Assembly (NCBI GenBank): GCA_030583865.1
Contig: CP129479.1
Span: 62,001 to 126,000, forward strand
Length of the DNA: 64,000 bases
Source of the DNA: Thermodesulfobacteriota bacterium
Lineage (GTDB): Bacteria; Desulfobacterota; GWC2-55-46
Direction: 5' to 3'
The position numbers and the translations under genes were made by a program. This document shows positions 16,456 through 25,820 of this stretch, in pieces. The notes below the pieces were generated by a model. It searched no databases. It was not told where the DNA came from and was given only the letters and a program-made list of their open reading frames with translations. The first letter of the stretch is position 1. Every line of letters begins with the position of its first letter.

Positions 16456-17328
16456 ATGATAATACTTGTCCACGGCGGAGCGGGCGCAAAGAGGCCCCTT
16501 AAGAAGGCCCTGCAAGGGATAGGCGAGGCGCTTAAAACCGGATATGGCGTGCTTGAGCGCGGGGGAGCAGCGCTCGACGCGGTCACCGGGGCCATCTCGT
16601 TGATGGAGGACTCCGGCCTATTTAACGCCGGTGACGGCTCAAACATCCAGCTCGACGGAGTAAGGCGGCTCGACGCAGCGCTCATGGAGGGCGAAAGCCT
16701 CGGGGCAGGCGCGGTCATCGGCCTCGAAGGCTTCAGGAACCCGATAAGGGCCGCAAGGGAGGCTATGGGGCTTCCGAATAATGTATTCACGAATACGGGG
16801 GCGGCAGGCATAGCCGAAAAGGCCGGACTTCCGCGCCTCGGGCCGCCTACCGCGAAAGTCCTTGAACGGCTCGAGAGGGCGCGGAAAACCGAGCCGGGCA
16901 AGCTATACGAAAAATATTTCTCGACGGTCGGCGCGGTCGCGATGGACAGGGAAGGGAACCTCGCGGCAGGCTCCTCCACCGGAGGTGTCTTTGCCATGCT
17001 CCCCGGGAGGGTGGGAGACACTCCGCTCATAGGCTCCGGCGTCTACGCGGATAATAGGCTCGGGGCGGTCACGTGCACCGGAAGGGGCGAGGAAATACTG
17101 AGGGTTTGCCTTGCCAAGGAGGTCTCCATGCTCATGGGCGGATGGACCGCGCCGGAAGCTGCCAGGGCGGCGTTAAAAAGGCTTGTTGGCCTTGGCTTCC
17201 AGGCAGGGTTCCTGGCCCTGGATAGAAGCGGGAGCTACGCGATCGCGCATACGACCGCTTATATGGCGGCAGGCACCGCAAGCCCGGAAGGGGTCTTCGT
17301 CGGAACCAGCTTCGAAGCCGCCGGTTAG
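16456..17328 (+). CDS. Isoaspartyl peptidase / plant-type L-asparaginase
   Basis: A 290-residue N-terminal-nucleophile hydrolase starting at ATG 16456 (MIILVHGGAG). An upstream TTG at 16432 is less likely. The precursor would self-cleave before the threonine in KYFSTVGAVAMD, giving alpha and beta chains. The catalytic surroundings 'AAGSSTGGVF' and 'GSGVYADNRLGAVTCTGRGE' (oxyanion and substrate-binding loop) are conserved. It removes isoaspartyl dipeptides and may hydrolyse asparagine, helping turnover of damaged proteins. The last four bases overlap the convergent cupin gene. Divergent from the exonuclease, it may share a promoter region around 16,350-16,450. Confidence 0.9.
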   Translation: MIILVHGGAGAKRPLKKALQGIGEALKTGYGVLERGGAALDAVTGAISLMEDSGLFNAGDGSNIQLDGVRRLDAALMEGESLGAGAVIGLEGFRNPIRAAREAMGLPNNVFTNTGAAGIAEKAGLPRLGPPTAKVLERLERARKTEPGKLYEKYFSTVGAVAMDREGNLAAGSSTGGVFAMLPGRVGDTPLIGSGVYADNRLGAVTCTGRGEEILRVCLAKEVSMLMGGWTAPEAARAALKRLVGLGFQAGFLALDRSGSYAIAHTTAYMAAGTASPEGVFVGTSFEAAG

Positions 17329-17663
17329 CCGGTTGCCGAGTCGACCATCAGATAGACCATCTCGGACCCGGCGCTTACCTCCACTATGGCGTGCTCCTCT
17401 CCGGGCTCTACCACAAGGAGGTGTCCCCTTCTTAAAAGGACGCGCTCGCCCATGACGCTAAAGGTAATAGCGCCACTTACGCAATAGAAGATCTCTGATG
17501 AGCCCTCGTGCGTGTGGGCCGAGGCGGTCGCGCCCTGCTCGAGAACGATATGGCTTATCTTCTTAACACAGGAGACCGGTTCATCGAGGAGGACCCTTTT
17601 TTTAAGCTCCGGGTCGTGGGATACCGGCCTTTCAGGAGCGCCTTCGAGAGAGTAGTGCCTCAT
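17325..17663 (-). CDS. Small single-domain cupin
   Basis: A 112-residue cupin_2 barrel. Motif 1 reads 'SAHTHEGSSEIFYCVSG', with the two histidines and the glutamate that bind metal. Motif 2 is 'VVEPGEEHAIVEVS', with the third histidine. The charged N-terminal 25 residues are outside the barrel. Single-domain cupins of this kind bind small ligands or act as isomerases, dioxygenases or sensors, and nothing here decides among them. It converges on the asparaginase gene with a four-base overlap and lies 45 bases downstream of the RCC1 lipoprotein gene on the same strand, with no terminator visible. Confidence 0.82.
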   Translation of the reverse strand: MRHYSLEGAPERPVSHDPELKKRVLLDEPVSCVKKISHIVLEQGATASAHTHEGSSEIFYCVSGAITFSVMGERVLLRRGHLLVVEPGEEHAIVEVSAGSEMVYLMVDSATG

Positions 17664-17708
17664 GTGGAAAGGATATACGATGCCGGGGTTATTTCAAGGA
17701 CCTGCGCC

Positions 17709-18890
17709 TTATTCAATGACCAGGACCGGCACCGGCGAGGAGAAATCGGTTCCGTCCCCGAGCTGGCCCGAGGTATTCCTTCCCCAGCAGGCTATCCTTC
17801 CGTCGTCCAGGCCCGCGCAGGAATGGAAAAAGCCCGCTGTTACGGAAGTAGCCGTTGCGATTCCAGCCGCAGGCACCGGGTTTATCGTGGTGGTCGGCGG
17901 AGCGCCGGACCCGGGGGGAACGAACCCCGCGAAGCTCCCGTTTCCAAGCTGCCCGTCCGCGTTTTCACCCCAGCAGAAGACCCTTTTATTCGAGAGCGCG
18001 GCGCATGAATGCGAAAGGCCCGCGGCAACTGAAACAGCCCCGGACAGACCCGGCGAAACTGGCGTGCTGGAGGAGATAAGGTCCGGGGCGGGCCAGAACG
18101 AGCCGAGCTGCCCCGAGGAATTATCCCCCCAGCACCTTATCGAACCGTCTCCGAGAAGGGCGCAGGTGTGGCTTTCCCCGGCGCTCAATGAGACCGCGTT
18201 CGAAAGGCCGGTGACCTCCACAGGGGAGAGCGAGCCTGAGCCGGTCGGTATGCCCGCGTTGCCGAGCTGGTCAAAGAGGCTCGAGCCCCAGCACCGGACT
18301 TCGCCGCCTGAAACGAGGGCGCAGGTATGGGTGCCGCCCGCTGAAACGGCCGTGGCCCCCGTGAGGCCGGTGACCGCGATTGGGGAGGCCGAGTGCGCGA
18401 AGGAGCCGTTACCGAGCTGCCCAAACTCGTTATTACCCCAGCACGCGACCGTGCCGTCGGAGAGAACCGCACAAGTGTGCGAGTTTCCAGCGGAAGTCGA
18501 AGCCGCCCCAATAAGGCCGGATACCTCGATTGGAGTGGTCGAGCTCGCAACCGTTGCGTTGCCGAGCTGGCCAAAAGCATTTCTTCCCCAGCACCGGACA
18601 GTGCCGTCCGGAAGGAGGGCGCAAGTGTGCGCCCTTCCCGAAGAGACCTCGACAGGGGCGGACAGGCCCCCTACGGTGACCGGGAAGGGAGAATCGAGCC
18701 TTCCTCCATTGCCGAGCTGGCCGTCCGAATTTTCACCCCAGCATACGGCCGAATCGCCCGAGGCGGCGCATGTATGGAAGCCCCCGGCAGAAATTAGCGT
18801 TGCCCTGAGCTCAGTGCCGTCGTCCCCGTTACCGCAGCCCCAGAGGGATGGGAGGAGAAAAATAATAAGTAGAAACGGCTGGATTCTCAA
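17709..18890 (-). CDS. RCC1-repeat lipoprotein
   Basis: A 393-residue predicted lipoprotein. The hydrophobic leader ends in the lipobox LWGC (Cys19). The rest is made of about seven RCC1-type blades, each with the pattern 'SxGxxHTCALxxDGTVxCWGxNxxGQLGNG', expected to close a beta-propeller. The first cysteine in each blade (HTCA) and the one before WG could form blade-stabilising disulfides, fitting an extracytoplasmic location. Such proteins are common in Deltaproteobacteria, function unknown. Translation probably starts at TTG 18890, preceded by a ggag ribosome site; no ATG lies at the right position. Confidence 0.85.
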   Translation of the reverse strand: MRIQPFLLIIFLLPSLWGCGNGDDGTELRATLISAGGFHTCAASGDSAVCWGENSDGQLGNGGRLDSPFPVTVGGLSAPVEVSSGRAHTCALLPDGTVRCWGRNAFGQLGNATVASSTTPIEVSGLIGAASTSAGNSHTCAVLSDGTVACWGNNEFGQLGNGSFAHSASPIAVTGLTGATAVSAGGTHTCALVSGGEVRCWGSSLFDQLGNAGIPTGSGSLSPVEVTGLSNAVSLSAGESHTCALLGDGSIRCWGDNSSGQLGSFWPAPDLISSSTPVSPGLSGAVSVAAGLSHSCAALSNKRVFCWGENADGQLGNGSFAGFVPPGSGAPPTTTINPVPAAGIATATSVTAGFFHSCAGLDDGRIACWGRNTSGQLGDGTDFSSPVPVLVIE

Positions 18891-19045
18891 TATTTTCGCT
18901 CCGGATGCGCTCGTTTCCCGGCCCGATTAAGTATTCCGCAAAAAAGGGGCGTGTCAAGGGCCTAACCCGGATGAGCCCGGATGCTTGTAATTGACCGGAA
19001 GGCCGTTTTCTGCTATTTTAATCTGAGTTTCCAGCAGGGGTATTC

Positions 19046-20452
19046 ATGGGCAAGGGAAGGATTCTCGTAATCGATGACGACGCGTTCTTCAGGGTCCTTT
19101 GCTCTGACATGCTGACGGGCGGAGGTTACTCCGTAATAACCGCGTCCTCCGGAAAAGAGGCCCTGGCCGTCATGGAGGACGAAAGCTTCGACATCGTCAT
19201 GACCGACCTCGTCATGCCGGACCTAAGCGGCATAGAGGTGCTGGAAAGGGTAAAGCAGAAAAACACGCTCACGGACGTAATCCTCGTAACCGGCCACGGC
19301 TCGATAGAGTCTGCCATAGCGGCCTTGAGGAGCGGCGCTTTCGACTACATAATGAAGCCGCTCAACGAGGCCGAGCTCCTCCATACGGTCGGGAGCTGCA
19401 TGGAGAAGCGCAAGCTCCTCGAAGAGAACCAGGAGATGCGCCAGTCGCTGCGGCTCTTCGAGGTGAGCCGGGCCATAACCACCACCCTCGACATACCCAG
19501 GCTTTACGAGCTCACCCTCGACGCGCTCCTCCAGACCGTCCCGTCTGACTCAGGCATCGCCACCTTCTATGAAAGCGACTTAAGGACCCTCGCGGTAAAG
19601 GCGTCAAGGCACATAGACCCGGACCAGGCCGAGCGGCTTGCAGGACTCTTCAAGTCCATATTCGAGAGGGACTACGAGGCCAAGCCCGAGATACGGGTCT
19701 TTCCAAAAGAAGGGCTGGGCTTCGCGGAGAACGGGCCGCTTAAGGGGTTCGAGTCCTTCATCGTCGCGCCACTGGCCAGGGGGCAGAAGGCCATCGGCTA
19801 CTTCATCCTCCTCTCCCGCAAGCGGAAGGAGGAATACTCCGAGAAGGACCTGCTGAACGCCTCTTTCATATCGGAGCACGCCTCGACCGCCTATGAAAAC
19901 GCGGAGAAGTACGCGGACGCCAAGGAGATGGCCTTCATAGACAGCCTCACGAACCTCTATAACGCCAAGTACCTGGACCTCGTCCTCGACAAGGAGATAA
20001 AGAGGGCGGACAGGCTCAGGATGCACGTGACGGTCCTCTTCCTCGACCTCGACAACTTCAAGAACGTGAACGACTCTAACGACCACCTCGTCGGCTCAAA
20101 GGTGCTCATTGAGCTCGGGCATCTCCTCTTGAAATGCGTGAGGGAAGTGGACACCGTTATAAGATACGGAGGCGACGAGTTCGTAATCATACTGGCGGAC
20201 GCGGACCACAAGGCGGCGATGCAGGTCGCGAACAGGATACGGGCGGCCATAGAAAGGCACGAGTTCGTGCAGGCCGAAGAGAAGCTTGTCCTCAAGATAA
20301 CCGCCTCGATCGGGGTCGCGACCTACCCCACCCACACGAGGAACATGCGCGAGCTCCTGAAGACCGCGGACAAGGCCATGTACAAGGCCAAGGACCTTTC
20401 CAGGAACACGGTATTTCTCGCGCCGATACCTGAAATCGTGGTTCCCAAATAG
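19046..20452 (+). CDS. Response regulator with REC, GAF and GGDEF domains
   Basis: A 468-residue cytoplasmic protein. Residues 1-125 form a receiver domain with the acidic pair DD near the start, the phospho-acceptor Asp in MTDLVMPDLSG and the lysine in 'FDYIMKPLNEAEL'. A coiled linker leads to a GAF-like domain (about 140-285). A GGDEF domain with the full motif RYGGDEFVII follows, and an RxxD inhibitory-site-like pattern is not obvious. It is expected to make cyclic-di-GMP in response to phosphorylation and possibly ligand binding. No histidine kinase gene lies beside it, so it is an orphan regulator. Confidence 0.9.
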   Translation: MGKGRILVIDDDAFFRVLCSDMLTGGGYSVITASSGKEALAVMEDESFDIVMTDLVMPDLSGIEVLERVKQKNTLTDVILVTGHGSIESAIAALRSGAFDYIMKPLNEAELLHTVGSCMEKRKLLEENQEMRQSLRLFEVSRAITTTLDIPRLYELTLDALLQTVPSDSGIATFYESDLRTLAVKASRHIDPDQAERLAGLFKSIFERDYEAKPEIRVFPKEGLGFAENGPLKGFESFIVAPLARGQKAIGYFILLSRKRKEEYSEKDLLNASFISEHASTAYENAEKYADAKEMAFIDSLTNLYNAKYLDLVLDKEIKRADRLRMHVTVLFLDLDNFKNVNDSNDHLVGSKVLIELGHLLLKCVREVDTVIRYGGDEFVIILADADHKAAMQVANRIRAAIERHEFVQAEEKLVLKITASIGVATYPTHTRNMRELLKTADKAMYKAKDLSRNTVFLAPIPEIVVPK

Positions 20453-20628
20453 GGACGAATTCCCCCACAAAAAGACAGCCCTGCCATTTTGCGGAAAAAG
20501 CAAAATAGTTTAGCTGCTGAAAAGCTCCGGATGCGCGGCCCCAATAACAGGGAAGCGGGGAATCAGGAGTATTATCGTATAAGCCGGAGTATCGATCGGC
20601 AAGAAAAACGAAGCGGATTTCCAGCAGC

Positions 20629-23600
20629 CTAAAGGAAGCTCCCGCCTGCCCGGGCGAGCTCCGCCGCAAGCCCCCGTATCCTCTTCATGTCGGTTTTTCC
20701 GGTCGCTGTGACCGGAAGCTCCTCAATGAAAAAGAAGCTGTCCCGCTTGGGGAGCCATAGCCGCGGCAGGTCCGTATCGGCCAGCGCCTTCCATGCCTCT
20801 TCCGGGGCCGTATCCTTTTTCGTGTAAAAGGCCACGAGCCGTTCCCCCCGCGCCATGTCCGGCACAGCCGTTACGACGCAGTCCGAGGAGAGGGCGTTTG
20901 CGAGGGCTTCCTCTATCCTTATGTGCGGTATCATCTCGCCGCCTATCTTGCTGAACCTGGCGAGCCTGTCGAGTATCGTGATGAACCCGTCCTCCCCTAT
21001 CGAGGCTATGTCCCCGGTAACGTACCACCCGTTCCTTAAGACGCGCGAGGTGGTCTCGGGGTCGCCGAGATAGCCGAGCATGAGGTTCGGCCCTTTTACG
21101 AGGAGCATCCCTTCGCCCCCGGGCGGGAGCTCCATTCCAGTTTCAGGATTAACCACCTTTGCCGAGACCCCGGGTATGGGGTGGCCTACAGTGCCCGTAC
21201 GCGAGCCCCTCTGGCGCACCCCGCCGTGCTCGATATCAGGGATGTTGACCGAGACGACGGGCGACATCTCAGTTGCGCCGTAGCCTTCGAGGAGGTCGAT
21301 GCCGAACCTTGATTTGAACTCCGCGGCCACCTGTGGCTTAAGCTTCTCCGCGCCGGCTACGGCGTACCTCAAGGATGTGAAATCCCCGGGCTCGCACTTC
21401 TTCACGTAATGGGAGAAGAAGGTGGGCGCGCCCATTATCATCGTCGCGCGGTATTTACGCGTAAGCTCGCCTATGCCCCTCGCGTCCATGGGGTTGGGGT
21501 GGTATACCGCGCGGAATCCCGAAAGGAGCGGGAACCAGATTGTGGCCGTGTAGCCGAATGAATGGAAGAACGGGAGCGTGCCCATTATGGTGTCCCTGTG
21601 GGAATGGACGAATATCTGCTGGAGCCCCTCTACGTTGGAGATGATGTTGTGGTGCGACAGCATCACGCCTTTAGGGATCCCGGTCGAGCCGCTCGTGAAT
21701 ATGATGGTAGCGAGGCCCTTTGGGTCTTTGTTCACGCAGTAAAGGGCCGAAATGAGGCGGGCCGGGAAAAGCAGGGCGGCGGCCATGCCGAAAAGGCGCC
21801 CGGTCCCGGAGACCTTTGCCATCACGTCCTCGAGGAAGAGCATCCTGCCGTCCATCTCGATGCCCGCCTTTTCGATAAACGCCCTGGATGTGACTATCTC
21901 GCTCGCGCCGCTTTGCGAGACGGCTGACTGCACGGCCTCCCTGCTCGCGGTGAAGTTGAGGTTAACCGGGACCTTGCCGGCCATGAGAAGCGCGATATTG
22001 GCGAGCGCCCCTGCAACGCTCGACGGAAGGAGCAGGCAGACCTTCTCTCCCTTGAGGTTCGAGGCGGCCCACTTCGAGAGGATGATGCTCCCGGCAAGCG
22101 CGCGCGCCCAGGATAGCTTCTTTCCTGTAGAGTCGGCCATGCAGAACGAGAAGAGGCGCGAGCGGGCCTCTTTTATGAAACCCGAATGCAAGAGGTCGTC
22201 CTGAGAGCGCCTGTGGTCATGGGCAGCGCTCCCGAGTTCCATAACGGCCTGCCTCGCCTCCAGGGCCGCTGCGCCCCGGAGGGGTTTGCCGAATGAGACC
22301 GTGACCGGGTAAGGGAAATGCGCGGGGAACTTCCAGAAGAACTTCATGCCCTTGAAGCTGAAGACCGAGCCCCAGACCCGGTCGAGGTGGACCGGTATCA
22401 CCGGGACGTCGAGGCCGTCTATTATCCTCTCGAAACCCTTCTTGAAGGGCAGGAGGTTCCCTGTCCGCGTTATCGCGCCCTCGGCGAATATGCAGACCAT
22501 GTGTCCGGCCTTGAGTTCATCCCTTGCCCGCGAGATCGACTGAAGCACCTCTTTCCTGTTGCCGTCGGCTATGGGCAGGGCCTTCATGAGGCGTAAAAGC
22601 CACTGAATGGGTTTTATGTTGTAGAAGTACTCGTAAATGAGGAAACGGATGAAGCGCTGAACGCACGCCCCCACAAGAAAGGCGTCAACGAACGACATGT
22701 GGTTCGAGACGAGGAGCGCGGGGCCCGTAAGCGGCACGTTCTCCTGGCCGACCACCTTTATCTTGTAGAGGGTATGGGTAAGCATCCAGAGTATGAAGCG
22801 CGTAAGGAAATCCGGCAGGGCCTTGAGTACAAATACGGTCGAGAGGAGCGTTACCACGCCGAAGATGAGTATTATCTTATCCGCCGCAAGTCCCAGCGTC
22901 TCTGTCGCTACCCAGAGCACGCCCGAGGCGGCGAGAATGCCGCATGTGTTGAAGAAGTTGTTGGTCGCTATTATGCGGCCCTTCTCTACCGCCGCGCTCT
23001 TCTGCTGTAGAAGCGCGTTAAGGGGAACGATAAAGAGGCCGCCGGAAAAGCCGAGCATGAGCATGGCCGCCCCGGTTCGCGGGTACGAGTCCGGCGAGAA
23101 GGCGAGGAGGAGCGAGAATAGCCCCATGCCTATCCAGCCGAGCGGCACGAGCCCCGGCTCCACCTTGTCGCCGGAAAGCCTCCCGGCGGTGATGCTCCCC
23201 AGCCCTATGCCCACCGCGAGAAAGACTATCAGTATCCCGACCCATAGGTCGGTAAGGCCCATTACCTCCTTTCCGAGGAGGATTATGACCATCTGGAGGA
23301 GCGAGCCGAGGAACCAGAAATACGTTATGCCGCCGACGGTGAAGAGGAGGAGCCTGTTCTTAAGAAGGCTCCTGGAGCCTTTCCCTATCTCGGAGAAGGG
23401 GTTCCATTTGAAGCGCTTGACTGCGCCGGAATCCTTGACGACCGGCACACCGAAGCTCATGAGCATGCCTACAAGGGCCGTTACCACGAGGACGAGGCCC
23501 ACGACCGTGAGCCTGTCGCTCCAGGCCGAATACATTATCGTGCCGAGGGAGGTGCCCAGTATTATGGCAAGGAAGGTGGACATCTCAAGAAGGCCGTTTG

Positions 23601-24036
23601 CGCGGGATAAGTCCCTGTCCGGGAGCATCTCGGGCACTATGCCGTACTTTGCGGGGCTGAAAAATGTCGAGTGGAGCGCCATGAGGAAGAGGGTGCCGAG
23701 CATGAGCTCGATCCTCCCGGACCAGAGCGCGGCGAGCCCGAAGAGCACCGCGACCACCTCGAAGCCCTTGGTAGCTATTATGACGGTCCGCTTGTTGAAA
23801 ACATCCGCAACGTGGCCCGCATAACCGGAAAAGAAGAAGAAGGGGAGTATGAAGACCGCGCCCACCATTGAGAGGTAAGCCCCGCCCGAGGCGCCTTCCG
23901 AGCCCGCGATGTTCACGGCCACGAGGGACAATACTATCTTGAAGGCATTGTCGTTGAACGCGCCCAGAAACTGGGTCCAGAGGAAGGACTGGAAGCCCAT
24001 TGATTTTATGAGGTCTTTATATCTGCCTATGCTCAT
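20629..24036 (-). CDS. Acyl-ACP-phospholipid O-acyltransferase (MFS-PlsC-AMP ligase fusion)
   Basis: A 1135-residue membrane protein combining three activities for lysophospholipid repair. Residues 1-405 are an LplT-like MFS flippase (12 helices, FLGAFNDNAFKIVLSL at the start). Residues about 425-620 are a PlsC acyltransferase with the NHMSFVDAFL catalytic HX4D motif and 'FAEGAITRTGNL'. Residues about 640-1125 are an AMP-forming acyl-ACP synthetase with 'TIIFTSGSTGIPKGVMLSHH' and 'LEGYGATEMSPVV'. In E. coli these are the separate proteins LplT and Aas. The fused form is common in Deltaproteobacteria. The frame is fully intact, a useful contrast with the broken genes at 28-31 kb. Confidence 0.93.
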   Translation of the reverse strand: MSIGRYKDLIKSMGFQSFLWTQFLGAFNDNAFKIVLSLVAVNIAGSEGASGGAYLSMVGAVFILPFFFFSGYAGHVADVFNKRTVIIATKGFEVVAVLFGLAALWSGRIELMLGTLFLMALHSTFFSPAKYGIVPEMLPDRDLSRANGLLEMSTFLAIILGTSLGTIMYSAWSDRLTVVGLVLVVTALVGMLMSFGVPVVKDSGAVKRFKWNPFSEIGKGSRSLLKNRLLLFTVGGITYFWFLGSLLQMVIILLGKEVMGLTDLWVGILIVFLAVGIGLGSITAGRLSGDKVEPGLVPLGWIGMGLFSLLLAFSPDSYPRTGAAMLMLGFSGGLFIVPLNALLQQKSAAVEKGRIIATNNFFNTCGILAASGVLWVATETLGLAADKIILIFGVVTLLSTVFVLKALPDFLTRFILWMLTHTLYKIKVVGQENVPLTGPALLVSNHMSFVDAFLVGACVQRFIRFLIYEYFYNIKPIQWLLRLMKALPIADGNRKEVLQSISRARDELKAGHMVCIFAEGAITRTGNLLPFKKGFERIIDGLDVPVIPVHLDRVWGSVFSFKGMKFFWKFPAHFPYPVTVSFGKPLRGAAALEARQAVMELGSAAHDHRRSQDDLLHSGFIKEARSRLFSFCMADSTGKKLSWARALAGSIILSKWAASNLKGEKVCLLLPSSVAGALANIALLMAGKVPVNLNFTASREAVQSAVSQSGASEIVTSRAFIEKAGIEMDGRMLFLEDVMAKVSGTGRLFGMAAALLFPARLISALYCVNKDPKGLATIIFTSGSTGIPKGVMLSHHNIISNVEGLQQIFVHSHRDTIMGTLPFFHSFGYTATIWFPLLSGFRAVYHPNPMDARGIGELTRKYRATMIMGAPTFFSHYVKKCEPGDFTSLRYAVAGAEKLKPQVAAEFKSRFGIDLLEGYGATEMSPVVSVNIPDIEHGGVRQRGSRTGTVGHPIPGVSAKVVNPETGMELPPGGEGMLLVKGPNLMLGYLGDPETTSRVLRNGWYVTGDIASIGEDGFITILDRLARFSKIGGEMIPHIRIEEALANALSSDCVVTAVPDMARGERLVAFYTKKDTAPEEAWKALADTDLPRLWLPKRDSFFFIEELPVTATGKTDMKRIRGLAAELARAGGSFL

Positions 24037-24523
24037 TTATATTATTCATGGAGTTATCTTTTTTATTCCACGGGTTCAGCTCTTGCGAGGATCGTATCGG
24101 GTTCCGACGGGCATCACGGCAAATGAACCTCCCCTCAGGAAGCTCCGGGGCATCTTCAAACACCCCTCCCCATTAACAAGCAGGCGGGAGGGGATAGGAG
24201 GGGAGGGTTGCTTATCCTTCACCCCCTCCCAAACTCCCCCATCAAGGGGGAGGAGTTAAAGACAGCGCAGCAAGCTGCGTGGAATTTGACCTGAACATGA
24301 TTAAAAAGCGAAGGTCTATTATACCCCAAGAGGGCCCCGGATGGGGCAAAAAGCCGGGCCGCCCTGGATGAAAGGCGCTTGCTTTATACCCGGCATTCGG
24401 GCCAAAGGGCTTTTCTGGCAATCGAGCGAAATCAGGGGAGCGCAGGGGTGGAAAGGGATCGTTCAGGAGTGCTGGCTTTTCCGGTCCCTGGCATCCGCGC
24501 CATAAAAGCGGACTCCCGGCAAA
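24037..24523. repeat. Gene-free stretch with C/G-rich hairpin repeats
   Basis: No credible gene is seen. Around 24,165-24,260 there is a run of short palindromes built from ctccccc and gggggag, including 'cccccatcaaggggg'. This resembles the dispersed 'CTCCCCCTTGATGGGGGAG' repeats common in many bacterial genomes, and a related copy lies near 14,861. The remainder probably holds promoter sequence for the Aas-like gene. Confidence 0.45.
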
Positions 24524-24555
24524 TAAAAAACCCCTCAGGGACTGAGGGGTTTTTC
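24524..24555. terminator. Intrinsic terminator
   Basis: aaaacccctca pairs with tgaggggtttt around a short loop, flanked by A and T runs on both sides. It is placed 13 bases after the end of the zinc-ribbon gene on the minus strand. Confidence 0.8.
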
Positions 24556-24567
24556 TTTGAAAGGGGA

Positions 24568-24861
24568 TTACCTTTCGTGTGGGAGCTTGTAGCCGACACC
24601 GGCGAACTGGATGTTCTCCGGGTCGTCGCACCTCGGGGGGGATACCGCGTGCACGCCGCCGCACTTGGGGCACTTGCCGACGAAGGTCTTCAGGACGAAG
24701 GCCTCGCCGCAGCCCTGGCACTTGGCGTTAAGGCCGCCGTCCGGGATGGGGGCATTCCTCACCCCGCCGCCGTGCGCGTGATAGACGAACTCCACCAGCT
24801 CAAGACCTTCCGAGAACGGGCCGCCGCCGGCAGGCCCGCAACTTCCGCAACCGTCACCCAT
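24568..24861 (-). CDS. Zinc-ribbon protein of unknown function
   Basis: A 97-residue protein with a glycine- and cysteine-rich start (MGDGCGSCGPAGGGP) and a zinc ribbon made by CQGC and CPKC (about residues 48-67). A further cysteine lies at PPRCDD. An aggaggt ribosome site sits right before ATG 24861. A segment near 20-30, ELVEFVYHAHGGG, suggests a second metal-binding or folding element. Proteins of this design occur in Deltaproteobacteria, but I know no function. It is monocistronic with its own terminator, and its promoter region is shared divergently with the DpnI-like gene. Confidence 0.75.
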   Translation of the reverse strand: MGDGCGSCGPAGGGPFSEGLELVEFVYHAHGGGVRNAPIPDGGLNAKCQGCGEAFVLKTFVGKCPKCGGVHAVSPPRCDDPENIQFAGVGYKLPHER

Positions 24862-25052
24862 AAGACCTCCTGAAAAATAGAAATAAGCTATTGGAAAACT
24901 TACATTAAAGGATACTACACTTCTTGAGGTCGTTCAAACAAAAATGTTCACCGACCCGTATAATCTCATAACCTGTTATTTCATTCTTTCTTCAAGGGAA
25001 CATCGGTAAAACCGCTTGTCTTAACGGAGATGATTTTGTATCCTGATTCCCG

Positions 25053-25820
25053 GTGGACCTGTATTTCGACATAAGTAAATCCAGGGGGTACAAAAGCCCC
25101 TCGCAGATCGCCCGCGTCCTGACCGAGGACTGGGGGAGGCGGAACCTTTTCTGCGCCTCGTGCAGCCGCAATAGCCTCGTGTCCTCGAAAGACAACACGA
25201 AAGTACACGACTACGCTTGCGGGTGCTGCGGCGAAACCTACCAATTGAAGAGCCAGCGGAATCCGCTTGGAAATAAGTTCGTGGATTCAGCTTATCTCCC
25301 GATGATAGAATCCATTCGGGAAAACCGCGCTCCGAACCTGCTCCTTCTGCATTATCATCCCACGGAGCGCTGCGCGGAAAACCTTATTATCGTCCCCAGG
25401 TTTTTTCTATCCGAATCGTGCATAGAGGCGAGAAAGCCGCTTTCGGAATTCGCTCGCCGCGCGGGCTGGGTGGGCTGCAATATAGTCCTTAAGCAGCTCC
25501 CGCCTGACGGAAGGATCCCTATTATAAGAGATAGGCAGGCAATGAACAAAGGCCTGGTGAGGCGGGAGTTCAGCAGGTTCAGATTCCTGCTCGAAAAGAG
25601 GAGCGAGCTACGGGGCTGGACCTCGGACGTGCTTAAGGTCGTAAGGGATTTGGGAGAAAGAGAGTTCAGCCTCGAACAGGTATATTCCCGTGAGGATGAG
25701 CTTTCAAGGCTTCACCCGCATAACAGTCATATAAGGGCCAAAATCCGCCAGCAGCTCCAGCTTCTGAGGGACAAGGGGGTTGTGAAGTTCCTCGGAAACG
25801 GGCGTTATGGCCTCCTCTAA
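25053..25820 (+). CDS. DpnI-type methyl-directed restriction endonuclease
   Basis: A 255-residue protein that aligns end to end, from memory, with DpnI (254 residues), the enzyme that cuts GATC only when the adenine is methylated. Shared landmarks are the TEDW motif near residue 25, zinc ligands Cys34/Cys37 and Cys56/Cys59, the 'RRAGWVGCNI' segment and a C-terminal winged helix (about 185-255, ending IRQQLQLLRDKG). That helix is the second methyl-reading domain. Catalytic positions are Asp53 and Lys66 as in DpnI, but Glu64 of DpnI is Gln64 here. Start is GTG 25053, supported by alignment with the DpnI N-terminus. Its end overlaps the convergent dgt gene by four bases, and no methylase is adjacent. 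Confidence 0.9.
   Translation: MDLYFDISKSRGYKSPSQIARVLTEDWGRRNLFCASCSRNSLVSSKDNTKVHDYACGCCGETYQLKSQRNPLGNKFVDSAYLPMIESIRENRAPNLLLLHYHPTERCAENLIIVPRFFLSESCIEARKPLSEFARRAGWVGCNIVLKQLPPDGRIPIIRDRQAMNKGLVRREFSRFRFLLEKRSELRGWTSDVLKVVRDLGEREFSLEQVYSREDELSRLHPHNSHIRAKIRQQLQLLRDKGVVKFLGNGRYGLL

Noticed and set aside
16341-17030. Long N-terminal extension of the exonuclease frame
   Set aside because: It is the antisense of the asparaginase gene, is low-complexity (Ala/Pro/Ser), and the conserved protein begins at ATG 16340.
20479-20510. Terminator after the GGDEF regulator (attttgc/gcaaaat)
   Set aside because: The stem is only seven mostly A-T pairs and no T run follows on either strand.
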